Assembly (NCBI GenBank): GCA_945285405.1
Contig: CALYQJ010000001.1
Coordinates: 62,001-126,000, forward strand
Length of the DNA: 64,000 nucleotides
Source of the DNA: an uncultured Lactobacillaceae bacterium
Lineage (GTDB): Bacteria > Bacillota > Bacilli > Lactobacillales > Lactobacillaceae
Direction of reading: 5' to 3'
Shown one piece after another: positions 1 to 6,876 of the stretch. The position numbers and the translations under genes were made by a program. Positions within the stretch are counted from its first letter, which is position 1, and every line of letters begins with the position of its first letter. The notes below the pieces were generated by a model. The model saw only the letters and a list, made by a program, of their open reading frames with translations. It did not search any database and was not told the origin of the DNA.

Positions 1-1
1 G

Positions 2-184
2 GCTATTGTTATTGATGTGGGAATCAATACTACAGCGCAAGGTCTTATGGGAGATGTAAATTTTTCAGAAGTTAAAGAAATATCTTCATATATCACACCT
101 GTACCTAAGGGTATTGGACCAATGACAGTAATCTCCTTATTAGAAAATGTTGTTAAAGCACAGAAGAGTCAAGAATTAGGTTAA
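2..184 (+). CDS. folD: FolD bifunctional protein, C-terminal 60 residues (5' truncated by window)
   Basis: This is the tail of methylenetetrahydrofolate dehydrogenase/cyclohydrolase, a cytosolic enzyme that interconverts methylene-, methenyl- and formyl-tetrahydrofolate. The reading frame is open from base 2 to the TAA at 182-184. It shows the family's C-terminal block, with VIDVGIN followed by [11 protein letters not shown], where the proline/glycine-rich VGPMT-type loop near the NADP site is diagnostic. The start lies before the window. It is followed after 3 bp by xseA, the usual folD-xseA-xseB order of Lactobacillales. The identification rests on about 60 residues, but the motif is highly characteristic. 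Confidence 0.93.
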   Translation, partial: AIVIDVGINTTAQGLMGDVNFSEVKEISSYITPVPKGIGPMTVISLLENVVKAQKSQELG

Positions 185-187
185 AAC

Positions 188-1570
188 ATGGATAAAAGTA
201 ACCTTAATCAAGAAAATTATTTATCTGTTAGTCAAATAACTTCTTATATTGGTAAAAAATTTAGTAAAGACCCTTATTTAGATCAGGTTAATATTAAAGG
301 TGAAATTACTAATTTCCGTGAACGCTCAAATGGACACCAATACTTTAGTTTAAAAGATGATAATGCCAAAATTGGTGTTACTCTTTTTCGTAATGTTTAT
401 CAAAAAATTAATTTTAAAATTAAAGATGGGGATTTAGTCGCTTGTCGAGGTAGAATTAATATTTATCCTCCTCATGGTACGTATTCTTTAATTGTAGAAT
501 CAATTGAACCTTATGGCTTAGGCACATTATTACGAGAATTACAAGAAAGAAAAGCTAGGCTTGAAAAAAAAGGAATTTTTGATTCTAAAAGAAAGCGTTC
601 AATATGTTCATTTCCACGACGAATTGCAGTTATAACTAGTCCTAGTGGAGCGGTCATTCGTGATATTATAACGACAACGCGACGTCGTTTCCCTTTGGTA
701 AAATTGATTTTATTTCCAGCAGTAGTTCAAGGTGAAAAAGCTGCTTCTTCAGTTTTTAAACAATTAGAACGAGCTAATGAAATGAATAATTTTGACACTA
801 TTATTATTGCGCGAGGTGGTGGTTCTTTTGAGGACTTATGGCCTTTCAATGATGAAAAATTGACTGTAGCAGTAGCTAAGAGTAAAATTCCAGTGATTAC
901 TTCAATCGGTCATGAAACTGATACTACTTTAGTAGATTATGCTGCTGATTTAAGAGCACCTACTCCTACCGCTGCTGCAGAATTAGCTACACCACGTTTA
1001 GATCAATTAAAACAATTATTACAGCAGCGTCGGATTGAATTAAGGCAAGCTGAGCTCCATTATTTAACTAATTTAAAAGCAAAAATACGTCCATTAACTA
1101 AGAGCTATTTGTTTAGACGACCTGAAGCTTTTTATCAGAATCAGGCAATTACTTTGGATCGATTAAAAGAACGTTTGAATCAAGAAGAAAAACATATATT
1201 AAATGAACAGGTTAATCAAGTAGTTCAATTGCAAAAAATGTTAAAATCTGTAATGCCTCAGCATTTAATATTACAGTTACGGGAAAAGAATACACTAGAA
1301 TTACAAAATTTAAATCGTGAAGTTAAAGTTATTATTCATAATAAAAAAATTAAATTGCAAAATTTATCGCAAAATCTGTTAATGCTTAATCCTCATCGTG
1401 TATTAGAACGAGGTTATGGAATTGTTGAAAATGACAAACATCAGGTGATTGATCGAGTAAATAAGACTAAACTCAACGATAAATTAAAATTGATTTTAAC
1501 TGATGGGGTAGTTTATTCAACCGTTAACCAAATTGAAGGAGATTCAAATGCCAGCAAAAAAATCGAATAA
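188..1570 (+). CDS. xseA: Exodeoxyribonuclease VII large subunit
   Basis: Catalytic subunit of exonuclease VII, which degrades single-stranded DNA from both ends in the cytosol during repair and mismatch correction. At 460 residues it has normal length. An N-terminal OB-fold (about residues 10-105, with KGEITNFRERSNGHQYFSLKD) is followed by the catalytic region with ITSPSGAVIRDI, ARGGGSFEDLWPFNDE and TSIGHETDTTLVDYAADLRAPTP. The C-terminal LERGYGIV block is typical of the family. ATG 188 has AGG 7 bases upstream. The last 23 bp overlap xseB, the small-subunit gene, consistent with translational coupling. Confidence 0.97.
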   Translation: MDKSNLNQENYLSVSQITSYIGKKFSKDPYLDQVNIKGEITNFRERSNGHQYFSLKDDNAKIGVTLFRNVYQKINFKIKDGDLVACRGRINIYPPHGTYSLIVESIEPYGLGTLLRELQERKARLEKKGIFDSKRKRSICSFPRRIAVITSPSGAVIRDIITTTRRRFPLVKLILFPAVVQGEKAASSVFKQLERANEMNNFDTIIIARGGGSFEDLWPFNDEKLTVAVAKSKIPVITSIGHETDTTLVDYAADLRAPTPTAAAELATPRLDQLKQLLQQRRIELRQAELHYLTNLKAKIRPLTKSYLFRRPEAFYQNQAITLDRLKERLNQEEKHILNEQVNQVVQLQKMLKSVMPQHLILQLREKNTLELQNLNREVKVIIHNKKIKLQNLSQNLLMLNPHRVLERGYGIVENDKHQVIDRVNKTKLNDKLKLILTDGVVYSTVNQIEGDSNASKKIE

Positions 1571-1796
1571 AAAAGAATTAAGTTTTGAAGATCAAATGCA
1601 AAAGTTGGAAACCATTGTTAAAGAATTAGAAGCAGGTAATTTGCCATTACAAGATTCATTGGATCGTTTTAAAGAGGGTGTAGAGTTATCTAAAAAAATG
1701 GAGAAAACTCTTAATCAAGCTCAAGCATCAGTTTCTGCAATTATTGATGAAAATGGTCAAATCAAAGATTTTGCCGAGCAGGTAAATGATGAATAG
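1548..1796 (+). CDS. xseB: Exodeoxyribonuclease VII small subunit
   Basis: Small subunit of exonuclease VII, an all-helical protein of which several copies bind each XseA. It is 82 residues from ATG 1548. That start is preferred over an upstream in-frame TTG at 1533 because GAAGGAG (1535-1541) lies 6 bases before the ATG and the family normally begins close to the SFEDQMQKLETIVKELE segment. The conserved LEAGNLPLQDSLDRFKEGVEL is present. It overlaps xseA by 23 bp at its 5' end and ispA by 11 bp at its 3' end. Confidence 0.95.
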   Translation: MPAKKSNKKELSFEDQMQKLETIVKELEAGNLPLQDSLDRFKEGVELSKKMEKTLNQAQASVSAIIDENGQIKDFAEQVNDE

Positions 1797-2616
1797 TTTA
1801 TTAAAAAATGATTTAATAAAATTTAATAATTATTTGTCCCAAATTTATGAAACGTGGCCCCTTAATGAAAAATTAAAAACAGCAGTTAATTATTCTTTAC
1901 TAGCAAATGGCAAGAGACTAAGGCCTTTGCTATTTTTTACGACTTTACGTTCTTTTAATGAATCAAATATTTCGTTGTATTTTCCAGCTGCGGCAGCAAT
2001 TGAAATGATTCATAATTATTCTTTAATTCATGATGATTTACCGGCAATGGACAATGATGATTTGCGTCGTGGGAAGCCTACTAACCACGTTGCTTTTGGT
2101 GAAGATATCGCAATTTTAGCCGGTGATGCTCTTTTAACTGATGCTTTCCGCATACTTACTCAAACTCCGGTTAAAGCTGAACAAATTGTACAAATGACTC
2201 AAGTTTTGGCTAAAGCTGCTGGTTCAGAAAATATGGTAAGTGGTCAAGTTGAAGATATTAAAATGGTAGATAAATCTATATCTAATGTAACTATAATGGA
2301 TCAGCAAAAAACTGCTGCGATGTTTGTAGCTGCAAGTGACTTCGGTGCAATTTGTTTGCAATTATCGTCAAAAGTAGCTAAACAGTTGCGAATTTTTGCA
2401 AATAGTTTTGGCTTGGCTTTTCAACTTTTTGATGATCTAAAAGATTTAAGTGAAGAAAATGCTGAAGTAAAAAACTATGCTGCTGATTTTGGTATAGTTA
2501 AGACTCAAGAAGCAAAAGTTAAGTATTTAAACCAATCTTCTGCTGCTTTGAATAAAATTGATGATCCAAATTTTAATCCGGAATTGTTAAAAAAATTTTT
2601 ACTACAAATAAATTAG
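1786..2616 (+). CDS. ispA: Polyprenyl (geranyl/farnesyl) diphosphate synthase
   Basis: Trans-prenyl diphosphate synthase that condenses isopentenyl diphosphate with allylic diphosphates, feeding undecaprenyl carrier and quinone synthesis. The substrate-binding GKRLRP is at residues 42-47. The first aspartate-rich motif DDLPAMD is at 83-89 and the second, DDLKD, at about 215-219. At 276 residues it is slightly shorter than the usual 290-300. Two adjacent ATGs (1786 and 1789) could start it, with a weak AGG upstream, so translation is probably coupled to xseB, which it overlaps by 11 bp. The exact chain length of the product cannot be read from the sequence. Confidence 0.93.
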   Translation: MMNSLLKNDLIKFNNYLSQIYETWPLNEKLKTAVNYSLLANGKRLRPLLFFTTLRSFNESNISLYFPAAAAIEMIHNYSLIHDDLPAMDNDDLRRGKPTNHVAFGEDIAILAGDALLTDAFRILTQTPVKAEQIVQMTQVLAKAAGSENMVSGQVEDIKMVDKSISNVTIMDQQKTAAMFVAASDFGAICLQLSSKVAKQLRIFANSFGLAFQLFDDLKDLSEENAEVKNYAADFGIVKTQEAKVKYLNQSSAALNKIDDPNFNPELLKKFLLQIN

Positions 2617-2617
2617 A

Positions 2618-3415
2618 ATGCGTTTAGATCAGTTATTAGTTTACCAAAAAAAATTTATAAGTCGTACTAAGGCTCAAAGGGCAATTAAAGAAGGTCGAAT
2701 TTCTCTAGCTAATGGTCAAACAATAAAGAAGGTTTCTTTTGATTTGCCTATAACTGTAAATTTAACTGTGAGGCCAAGTGAGGAATATGTTAGCCGAGGA
2801 GCTTATAAATTATTAAAAGCCATTTCAGAATTTCATTTAGATTTTAAAAATCGTTTGGTTTTAGATATTGGAGCTTCAACAGGTGGTTTTACCCAAGTTG
2901 CTTTACAACATGGAGCAAAGCAAGTATATGCTGTTGATGTTGGTAATAAACAATTAGCACCAAAAATTGCTGAAAATTCTCGAGTAATAATTAAAGAGAA
3001 TTATAACTTTCGTTATGCACAAAGTTCTGATTTCCCATTAGAAAAATTTGATTTAATTCAGTGTGATGTTTCTTTTATTTCTCTGAGATTAATTATTCCG
3101 CCCGCAGCAAAATTACTAAAACATAATGGTCAAGCGGTATTTTTGATTAAGCCACAATTTGAAGCTGGTAAATCATATCTTAATAAAAAAGGCGTAGTTA
3201 AAGATCGAAAAGTTCACTTGATGGTTCTTAAAAAAATTATTAATTACTTAAAGGATAATAATTTAGCATTGGCAGGTTTAACCTACTCTCCAATTAAAGG
3301 TCACGAAGGTAATCAAGAATTTTTAGCCTTAGTAGAAAAAAATCTTGATCAAGATTTAAATTTTTCAGATCAACAATTAAAAGAAATTATTGATCAGGCT
3401 CAGCAAAATAACTAG
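2618..3415 (+). CDS. tlyA: TlyA-family rRNA 2'-O-methyltransferase
   Basis: S-adenosylmethionine-dependent methyltransferase of the TlyA/haemolysin A family, which 2'-O-methylates cytidines in rRNA. An N-terminal S4 RNA-binding domain (residues 1-60, MRLDQLLVYQKKFISRTKAQ) precedes an FtsJ-like Rossmann domain with the SAM motif LDIGASTGGFTQVAL and the later CDVSFISL and IKPQFEAG segments. Its length of 265 aa is normal. It starts 1 bp after the ispA stop with no strong Shine-Dalgarno, so coupling is likely. It precedes argR-recN, as in many Bacillota. The exact target nucleotides are inferred from the family only. Confidence 0.92.
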   Translation: MRLDQLLVYQKKFISRTKAQRAIKEGRISLANGQTIKKVSFDLPITVNLTVRPSEEYVSRGAYKLLKAISEFHLDFKNRLVLDIGASTGGFTQVALQHGAKQVYAVDVGNKQLAPKIAENSRVIIKENYNFRYAQSSDFPLEKFDLIQCDVSFISLRLIIPPAAKLLKHNGQAVFLIKPQFEAGKSYLNKKGVVKDRKVHLMVLKKIINYLKDNNLALAGLTYSPIKGHEGNQEFLALVEKNLDQDLNFSDQQLKEIIDQAQQNN

Positions 3416-3444
3416 TTGGTAAATTATACAATGTCGTGTATAAT
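3416..3444 (+). promoter_or_regulatory. argR promoter
   Basis: TTGGTA (3416-3421), a 17-bp spacer and a perfect TATAAT (3439-3444) lie just after the tlyA stop and 25 bases before the argR ATG. This is one of the best sigma-A-type matches in the window, and it suggests argR-recN can be transcribed independently of the folD-tlyA run. Confidence 0.75.
3423..3444. promoter_or_regulatory. Inverted repeat over the argR promoter, probable ArgR operator
   Basis: ATTATACA (3423-3430) and TGTATAAT (3437-3444) form an exact 8-bp inverted repeat with a 6-bp spacer. The right arm contains the -10 box. ArgR-type repressors bind AT-rich palindromic ARG boxes and commonly repress their own genes, so autoregulation is a reasonable inference. 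Binding is not shown by the sequence itself. Confidence 0.5.
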
Positions 3445-3469
3445 ATTCACAAATTATTAAGGTATAAAA

Positions 3470-3946
3470 ATGTTAAAAGCAGAACGTCAAAATGAAATTC
3501 GTAAGTTAATTAAAAACAATAAGATAAGTAAGCATAGTCAATTAGTGCAATTATTAGCTGATAAAGGAATGCATTTTACGCAAGCCACAATTTCTCGTGA
3601 TATTCATGAAATGAATATTGTTAAGGTTGCAAGTGAACATAATGGGTATATTTATGTTTTACCAGAAGAATCTGAAAACGGTTTGGAAAGAAAAGCTGGT
3701 CAAATTATTTCTGAGTCAATGGTGAGCTTAGAATCACAACAATTTATCGTAATTGTTAAAACAGTACCAGGTTATGCGCAGGCTTTAGGTTCATTACTTG
3801 ATCAATTGGTTTTTCCTGAAGTTCGTGGACTTTTAGCCGGAGATGATACTATATTTATGGTTACTAAATCTAATCATGATTCTTTAGTTTTAATTAAAAA
3901 AATTAATAGCTTAGGCACGGGTAATGCTCGACACACTCATTATTGA
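3470..3946 (+). CDS. argR: Arginine repressor ArgR
   Basis: Hexameric transcriptional regulator of arginine biosynthesis and catabolism. It has 158 residues. The N-terminal winged helix-turn-helix contains the ATISRDIHEMNIVKV recognition segment with the invariant Ser-Arg pair, and the C-terminal oligomerisation/arginine-binding domain contains LLAGDDTIF with the GDDT motif. AAGG (3459-3462) lies 7 bases before ATG 3470. It is transcribed from the promoter at 3416-3444, which overlaps a palindrome it may bind. Its last 23 bp overlap recN, matching the conserved argR(ahrC)-recN arrangement. Confidence 0.96.
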   Translation: MLKAERQNEIRKLIKNNKISKHSQLVQLLADKGMHFTQATISRDIHEMNIVKVASEHNGYIYVLPEESENGLERKAGQIISESMVSLESQQFIVIVKTVPGYAQALGSLLDQLVFPEVRGLLAGDDTIFMVTKSNHDSLVLIKKINSLGTGNARHTHY

Positions 3947-5627
3947 TAATTTTACTATTATTAATCATGTGGAAATGAATTTTCATCGTGGACTTAGTAC
4001 AATAACTGGTGAAACTGGTGCAGGCAAATCAATTATTATTGAAGCAATTAGTCAGTTAGCTGGGACAAAGAGTAGTCGAGATTTGATTCGCAAAGGTGCT
4101 AATAAAGCAGTTATTTTTGCGGAATTTTCTCATTTATCACGTCCAGAAATTTCACAATTATTAGCAACTAATGATATTGATTTTGATGGAGATTATTTAT
4201 CCATACAAAAGGAAATTAAAACTAATGGTCGAAGTATTGCACGAGTTAACGGTAGCGTAGTTAATGGTTCTTTTTTAAAAACACTTGGTAGTAATTTATT
4301 TAATATTGAAGAACAAACCAAACATCAACGATTATTAACAAATGATGATCAACGAGAGCTTTTAGATTCTTTTGCAGGTTCACAACTAAAACAAAAATTA
4401 GCACAATATCAATCAGCTTTTAATAAATATAAGAAAAAAAGAATTCAAGTTGCTTCAATAAAAAAGAAAAATCAGGATCTTAAAGAACGATTAGATTATC
4501 TAAAATTTGCTAATCAAGAAATTAGTGAAATAAACCCTCGTCTTAATGAAGATCAGGATCTTGAAACTAAAAGGGTAAAATTAAGTAATTATGAGAAAAT
4601 ATCTAATGCTTTACAACAAATTCAAGATTTAATTGTTCAAGATCAGGGAATTCAAGATTTATTAGGTAAAGCTCAACAAATTAGCAGTGACATTGCTAAT
4701 TATGGTTCTGACTATAAAAAAATTTTTGATGATTTAAATTCAGCTGGTTATGCGTTAAGTGATGCTTTAGCTGCAGCAAGTAATGCTAGTGACGATTTCG
4801 ATTTGGGAAATGAAAATGAATTAGATTTAGTGTTAGATCGATTGAATAGTTTAGATCAATTAAAGAAAAAATATGGAGGTGACTTAGCCAGTGTTTTAAC
4901 ATATCAGAAAAAAGCACAAGCTGAAATTGAGTTTTCACAAAATAGTGCTGATTCTTTAAAAAAATTGGAAGAAAAAAGTCAATATTATTATGAACTAGCA
5001 CATAATTTGGCAAACGAGTTAACCCGTTTAAGAAAAACAGCAGCTAGTAAGTTAATTCAATTAATTGAAAAAGAGTTAGTCACTTTAGGATTTCAGAATC
5101 CTCATTTTGAAATTCAATTTATTAATCAAGATCTACAAGAAAGTGGTCAAGATCAAATAACATATTTTGTCCAAACCAATGTCGGTGAACCTATAGCCCC
5201 TTTAGCAAATATTGCTTCAGGTGGTGAATTATCACGTATTTTACTAGCGTTAAAAGCAATTTTCGCTCAATTTTTAAATCAGGTTATTTTTATTTTTGAC
5301 GAAATTGATACGGGAGTCAGTGGGCATGCAGCTCAAGCAATGGCGGATAAAATATACCAAATTGCACAAACAAATCAAGTCATTAGTATTACTCATTTAC
5401 CTCAATTAGCTGCAATGAGTGACCATCAGTATTTGATTAAAAAAAATATTGTTAATGGGAGAACAGCTAGTTCAATTTGCTTATTAAATGAAAAGGAACA
5501 AATTGAAGCAATTGCTCAAATGTTAACAGGAACTAAAATGACCGAAGTTACAAAATTACATGCTCAAGAAATGGTTAAATTGGCTCAAAAAGCTAAAATT
5601 AAGGATGGTAAAATTAATAGTGACTGA
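3924..5627 (+). CDS. recN: DNA repair protein RecN
   Basis: SMC-like ATPase acting early in double-strand break repair. It has 567 residues, near the family norm. Walker A GETGAGKS is at residues 29-36. A long coiled-coil-rich middle follows (many Lys/Gln/Glu, about 150-380). The signature ASGGELSRILLALK and Walker B VIFIFDEIDTGVSG (about 452-465) sit near the C terminus, followed by ITHLPQLAAMSD. The start ATG 3924 lies inside argR, so translation is probably coupled. The 3' end overlaps the GTG proposed for the following ydbC-like gene by 8 bp. Confidence 0.96.
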   Translation: MLDTLIIDNFTIINHVEMNFHRGLSTITGETGAGKSIIIEAISQLAGTKSSRDLIRKGANKAVIFAEFSHLSRPEISQLLATNDIDFDGDYLSIQKEIKTNGRSIARVNGSVVNGSFLKTLGSNLFNIEEQTKHQRLLTNDDQRELLDSFAGSQLKQKLAQYQSAFNKYKKKRIQVASIKKKNQDLKERLDYLKFANQEISEINPRLNEDQDLETKRVKLSNYEKISNALQQIQDLIVQDQGIQDLLGKAQQISSDIANYGSDYKKIFDDLNSAGYALSDALAAASNASDDFDLGNENELDLVLDRLNSLDQLKKKYGGDLASVLTYQKKAQAEIEFSQNSADSLKKLEEKSQYYYELAHNLANELTRLRKTAASKLIQLIEKELVTLGFQNPHFEIQFINQDLQESGQDQITYFVQTNVGEPIAPLANIASGGELSRILLALKAIFAQFLNQVIFIFDEIDTGVSGHAAQAMADKIYQIAQTNQVISITHLPQLAAMSDHQYLIKKNIVNGRTASSICLLNEKEQIEAIAQMLTGTKMTEVTKLHAQEMVKLAQKAKIKDGKINSD

Positions 5628-5844
5628 AATTAAATTTGAAATTATTGAACAAATAAAAAAATTGTCAACTAATTCTAAAAATGGTTGGTCTAAAGAATTA
5701 AATTTAGTTTCGTGGAATGATGCTGCTCCTAAATATGATCTTCGAAATTGGAGCCCCGATCATAAAAAAATGGGGCGCGGAATTACTCTAACTAAAGATG
5801 AGTTACAAATTTTACTCACTACAGAACTAAGTTCCTCCTCTTGA
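5620..5844 (+). CDS. YdbC/PC4-like single-stranded nucleic-acid-binding protein
   Basis: Small protein of about 74 residues related to the lactococcal YdbC family, whose fold resembles eukaryotic PC4 and binds single-stranded DNA. The segment LSTNSKNGWSKELNLVSWN followed by YDLRNWSPDHKKMGRGITL is the family hallmark. I chose GTG 5620 because the family begins near VTEIKFEI. An in-frame ATG at 5605 gives MVKLIVTEIK and a longer TTG-initiated reading (5560) runs into recN, so the start is uncertain. It overlaps the 3' end of recN, a DNA-repair gene, which fits an ssDNA-related role but does not prove it. Confidence 0.85.
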   Translation: MTEIKFEIIEQIKKLSTNSKNGWSKELNLVSWNDAAPKYDLRNWSPDHKKMGRGITLTKDELQILLTTELSSSS

Positions 5845-5869
5845 AAAAATTGTAATTTTATAGCACAAT
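5841..5869 (+). promoter_or_regulatory. Candidate gmk-rpoZ promoter
   Basis: TTGAAA (5841-5846), a 17-bp spacer and CACAAT (5864-5869) lie across the stop of the YdbC-like gene and 32 bases before the gmk ATG. The -35 is good and the -10 mediocre, so this is a plausible but unproven sigma-A promoter. Confidence 0.45.
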
Positions 5870-5901
5870 TATTTCAAATTAGGTGGGGGAAAATTTATTT
5901 C

Positions 5902-6537
5902 ATGGCAAAAGGAATGCTAATTGTTTTATCCGGTCCTTCTGGTGTTGGTAAAGGAACAGTTCGACAAGAATTGACTCGACGTAATTCCGGGCAATTTGTT
6001 TATTCAGTTTCGATGACAACCCGAAAAAAGCGACCCGGCGAAGTTGAAGGTGTTGATTATTTTTTCACAAGTGTAGCTGAATTCAAACATGCTGTCCAAA
6101 ATAATCAAATGTTAGAATATAATCAATATGTAGGGCATTATTATGGAACCCCACGACAATATGTTGAGAAAACGATTAGTCAGGGTAAAGATATCTTTCT
6201 AGAGATTGATGTTGGGGGAGCTATACAGGTAAAAGAGAAGATGCCCGAAGGGGTATTTATTTTTTTAACGCCACCTGATTTAAAAGCTTTAAGGATGCGT
6301 ATTACTGGGAGAGGAACTGATTCCGCCACTGTTATTGATCGGAGAATGGCGCAAGCTGTCAATGAGATAAATTTAATGAAAGAATATGATTACGCTGTTG
6401 TCAATGATCAGGTTACTAAAGCAGCTGATCGAATTGAAAAAATCATTGAAAGTGAACACTTAAAAGTAAAAAGAGTAATGAAAGACTATGAGAAAGTCTT
6501 AGGAGTAAAACATGATTACGAAACCAATCATCGATGA
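5902..6537 (+). CDS. gmk: Guanylate kinase
   Basis: Phosphorylates GMP to GDP using ATP, essential for guanine nucleotide supply and linked to (p)ppGpp control in Bacillota. The P-loop GPSGVGKGT is at residues 11-19. The GMP-binding region includes [21 protein letters not shown], and the segment [17 protein letters not shown] is typical. Its 211 residues match the family. AGGTGGGGG (5881-5889) is a purine-rich ribosome site, about 12-15 bases before ATG 5902, which is longer than usual. The 3' end overlaps rpoZ by 26 bp, the standard gmk-rpoZ pair. Confidence 0.97.
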   Translation: MAKGMLIVLSGPSGVGKGTVRQELTRRNSGQFVYSVSMTTRKKRPGEVEGVDYFFTSVAEFKHAVQNNQMLEYNQYVGHYYGTPRQYVEKTISQGKDIFLEIDVGGAIQVKEKMPEGVFIFLTPPDLKALRMRITGRGTDSATVIDRRMAQAVNEINLMKEYDYAVVNDQVTKAADRIEKIIESEHLKVKRVMKDYEKVLGVKHDYETNHR

Positions 6538-6724
6538 TTTATTAGAACGAGTACCATCCCGTTATTCATTAGCAGTTTTAGCAGCAAAAAGAGCCCATCA
6601 GTTAGAAGATGGTTTTACCAAAGCTTTAGATCACTATGATTCTGAAAAGTCAGTAGGTCAAGCTTTGGAAGAAATTGATGCTGGTAAAATTAAAATTGAA
6701 AATAAAGAAGAGCTTAAAATTTAA
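6512..6724 (+). CDS. rpoZ: RNA polymerase omega subunit
   Basis: Small RNA polymerase subunit that supports beta-prime folding and assembly. It has 70 residues with the conserved [22 protein letters not shown] segment and a family-typical [10 protein letters not shown] near the C terminus. It overlaps the end of gmk by 26 bp and is followed by a 140-bp spacer containing a terminator-like hairpin before priA. Confidence 0.95.
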   Translation: MITKPIIDDLLERVPSRYSLAVLAAKRAHQLEDGFTKALDHYDSEKSVGQALEEIDAGKIKIENKEELKI

Positions 6725-6772
6725 AATTTTGAGCTTAAATAAAATATTAAGTTGATATTAATTAATAACTAT

Positions 6773-6825
6773 TAGACGGTTAATCACTACGAAAGTTTAA
6801 GTAGAATTGAGCGTCTACTTTTTTT
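6773..6825 (+). terminator. Terminator-like hairpin between rpoZ and priA
   Basis: TAGACG (6773-6778) pairs with CGTCTA (6812-6817). Inside, TTAAT/ATTGA and CTAC/GTAG continue an imperfect stem with a GAAAGTTTAA loop. The stem is followed by C and seven T residues. The structure fits a Rho-independent terminator or attenuator about 40-50 bases before the priA start. No convincing promoter is visible between it and priA, so partial read-through is likely. Confidence 0.6.
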
Positions 6826-6876
6826 AAAAATCTAATTAACTTAATATCGATACTACGAAAGGAATTGATTAAGTAT

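Noticed and set aside
1533..1547. Upstream TTG start for xseB
   Set aside because: The ATG at 1548 has ideal Shine-Dalgarno spacing and matches family length.
4786..5013. Minus-strand open frame of 75 codons inside recN
   Set aside because: It lies wholly within the conserved RecN coding region and shows no family pattern or ribosome site.
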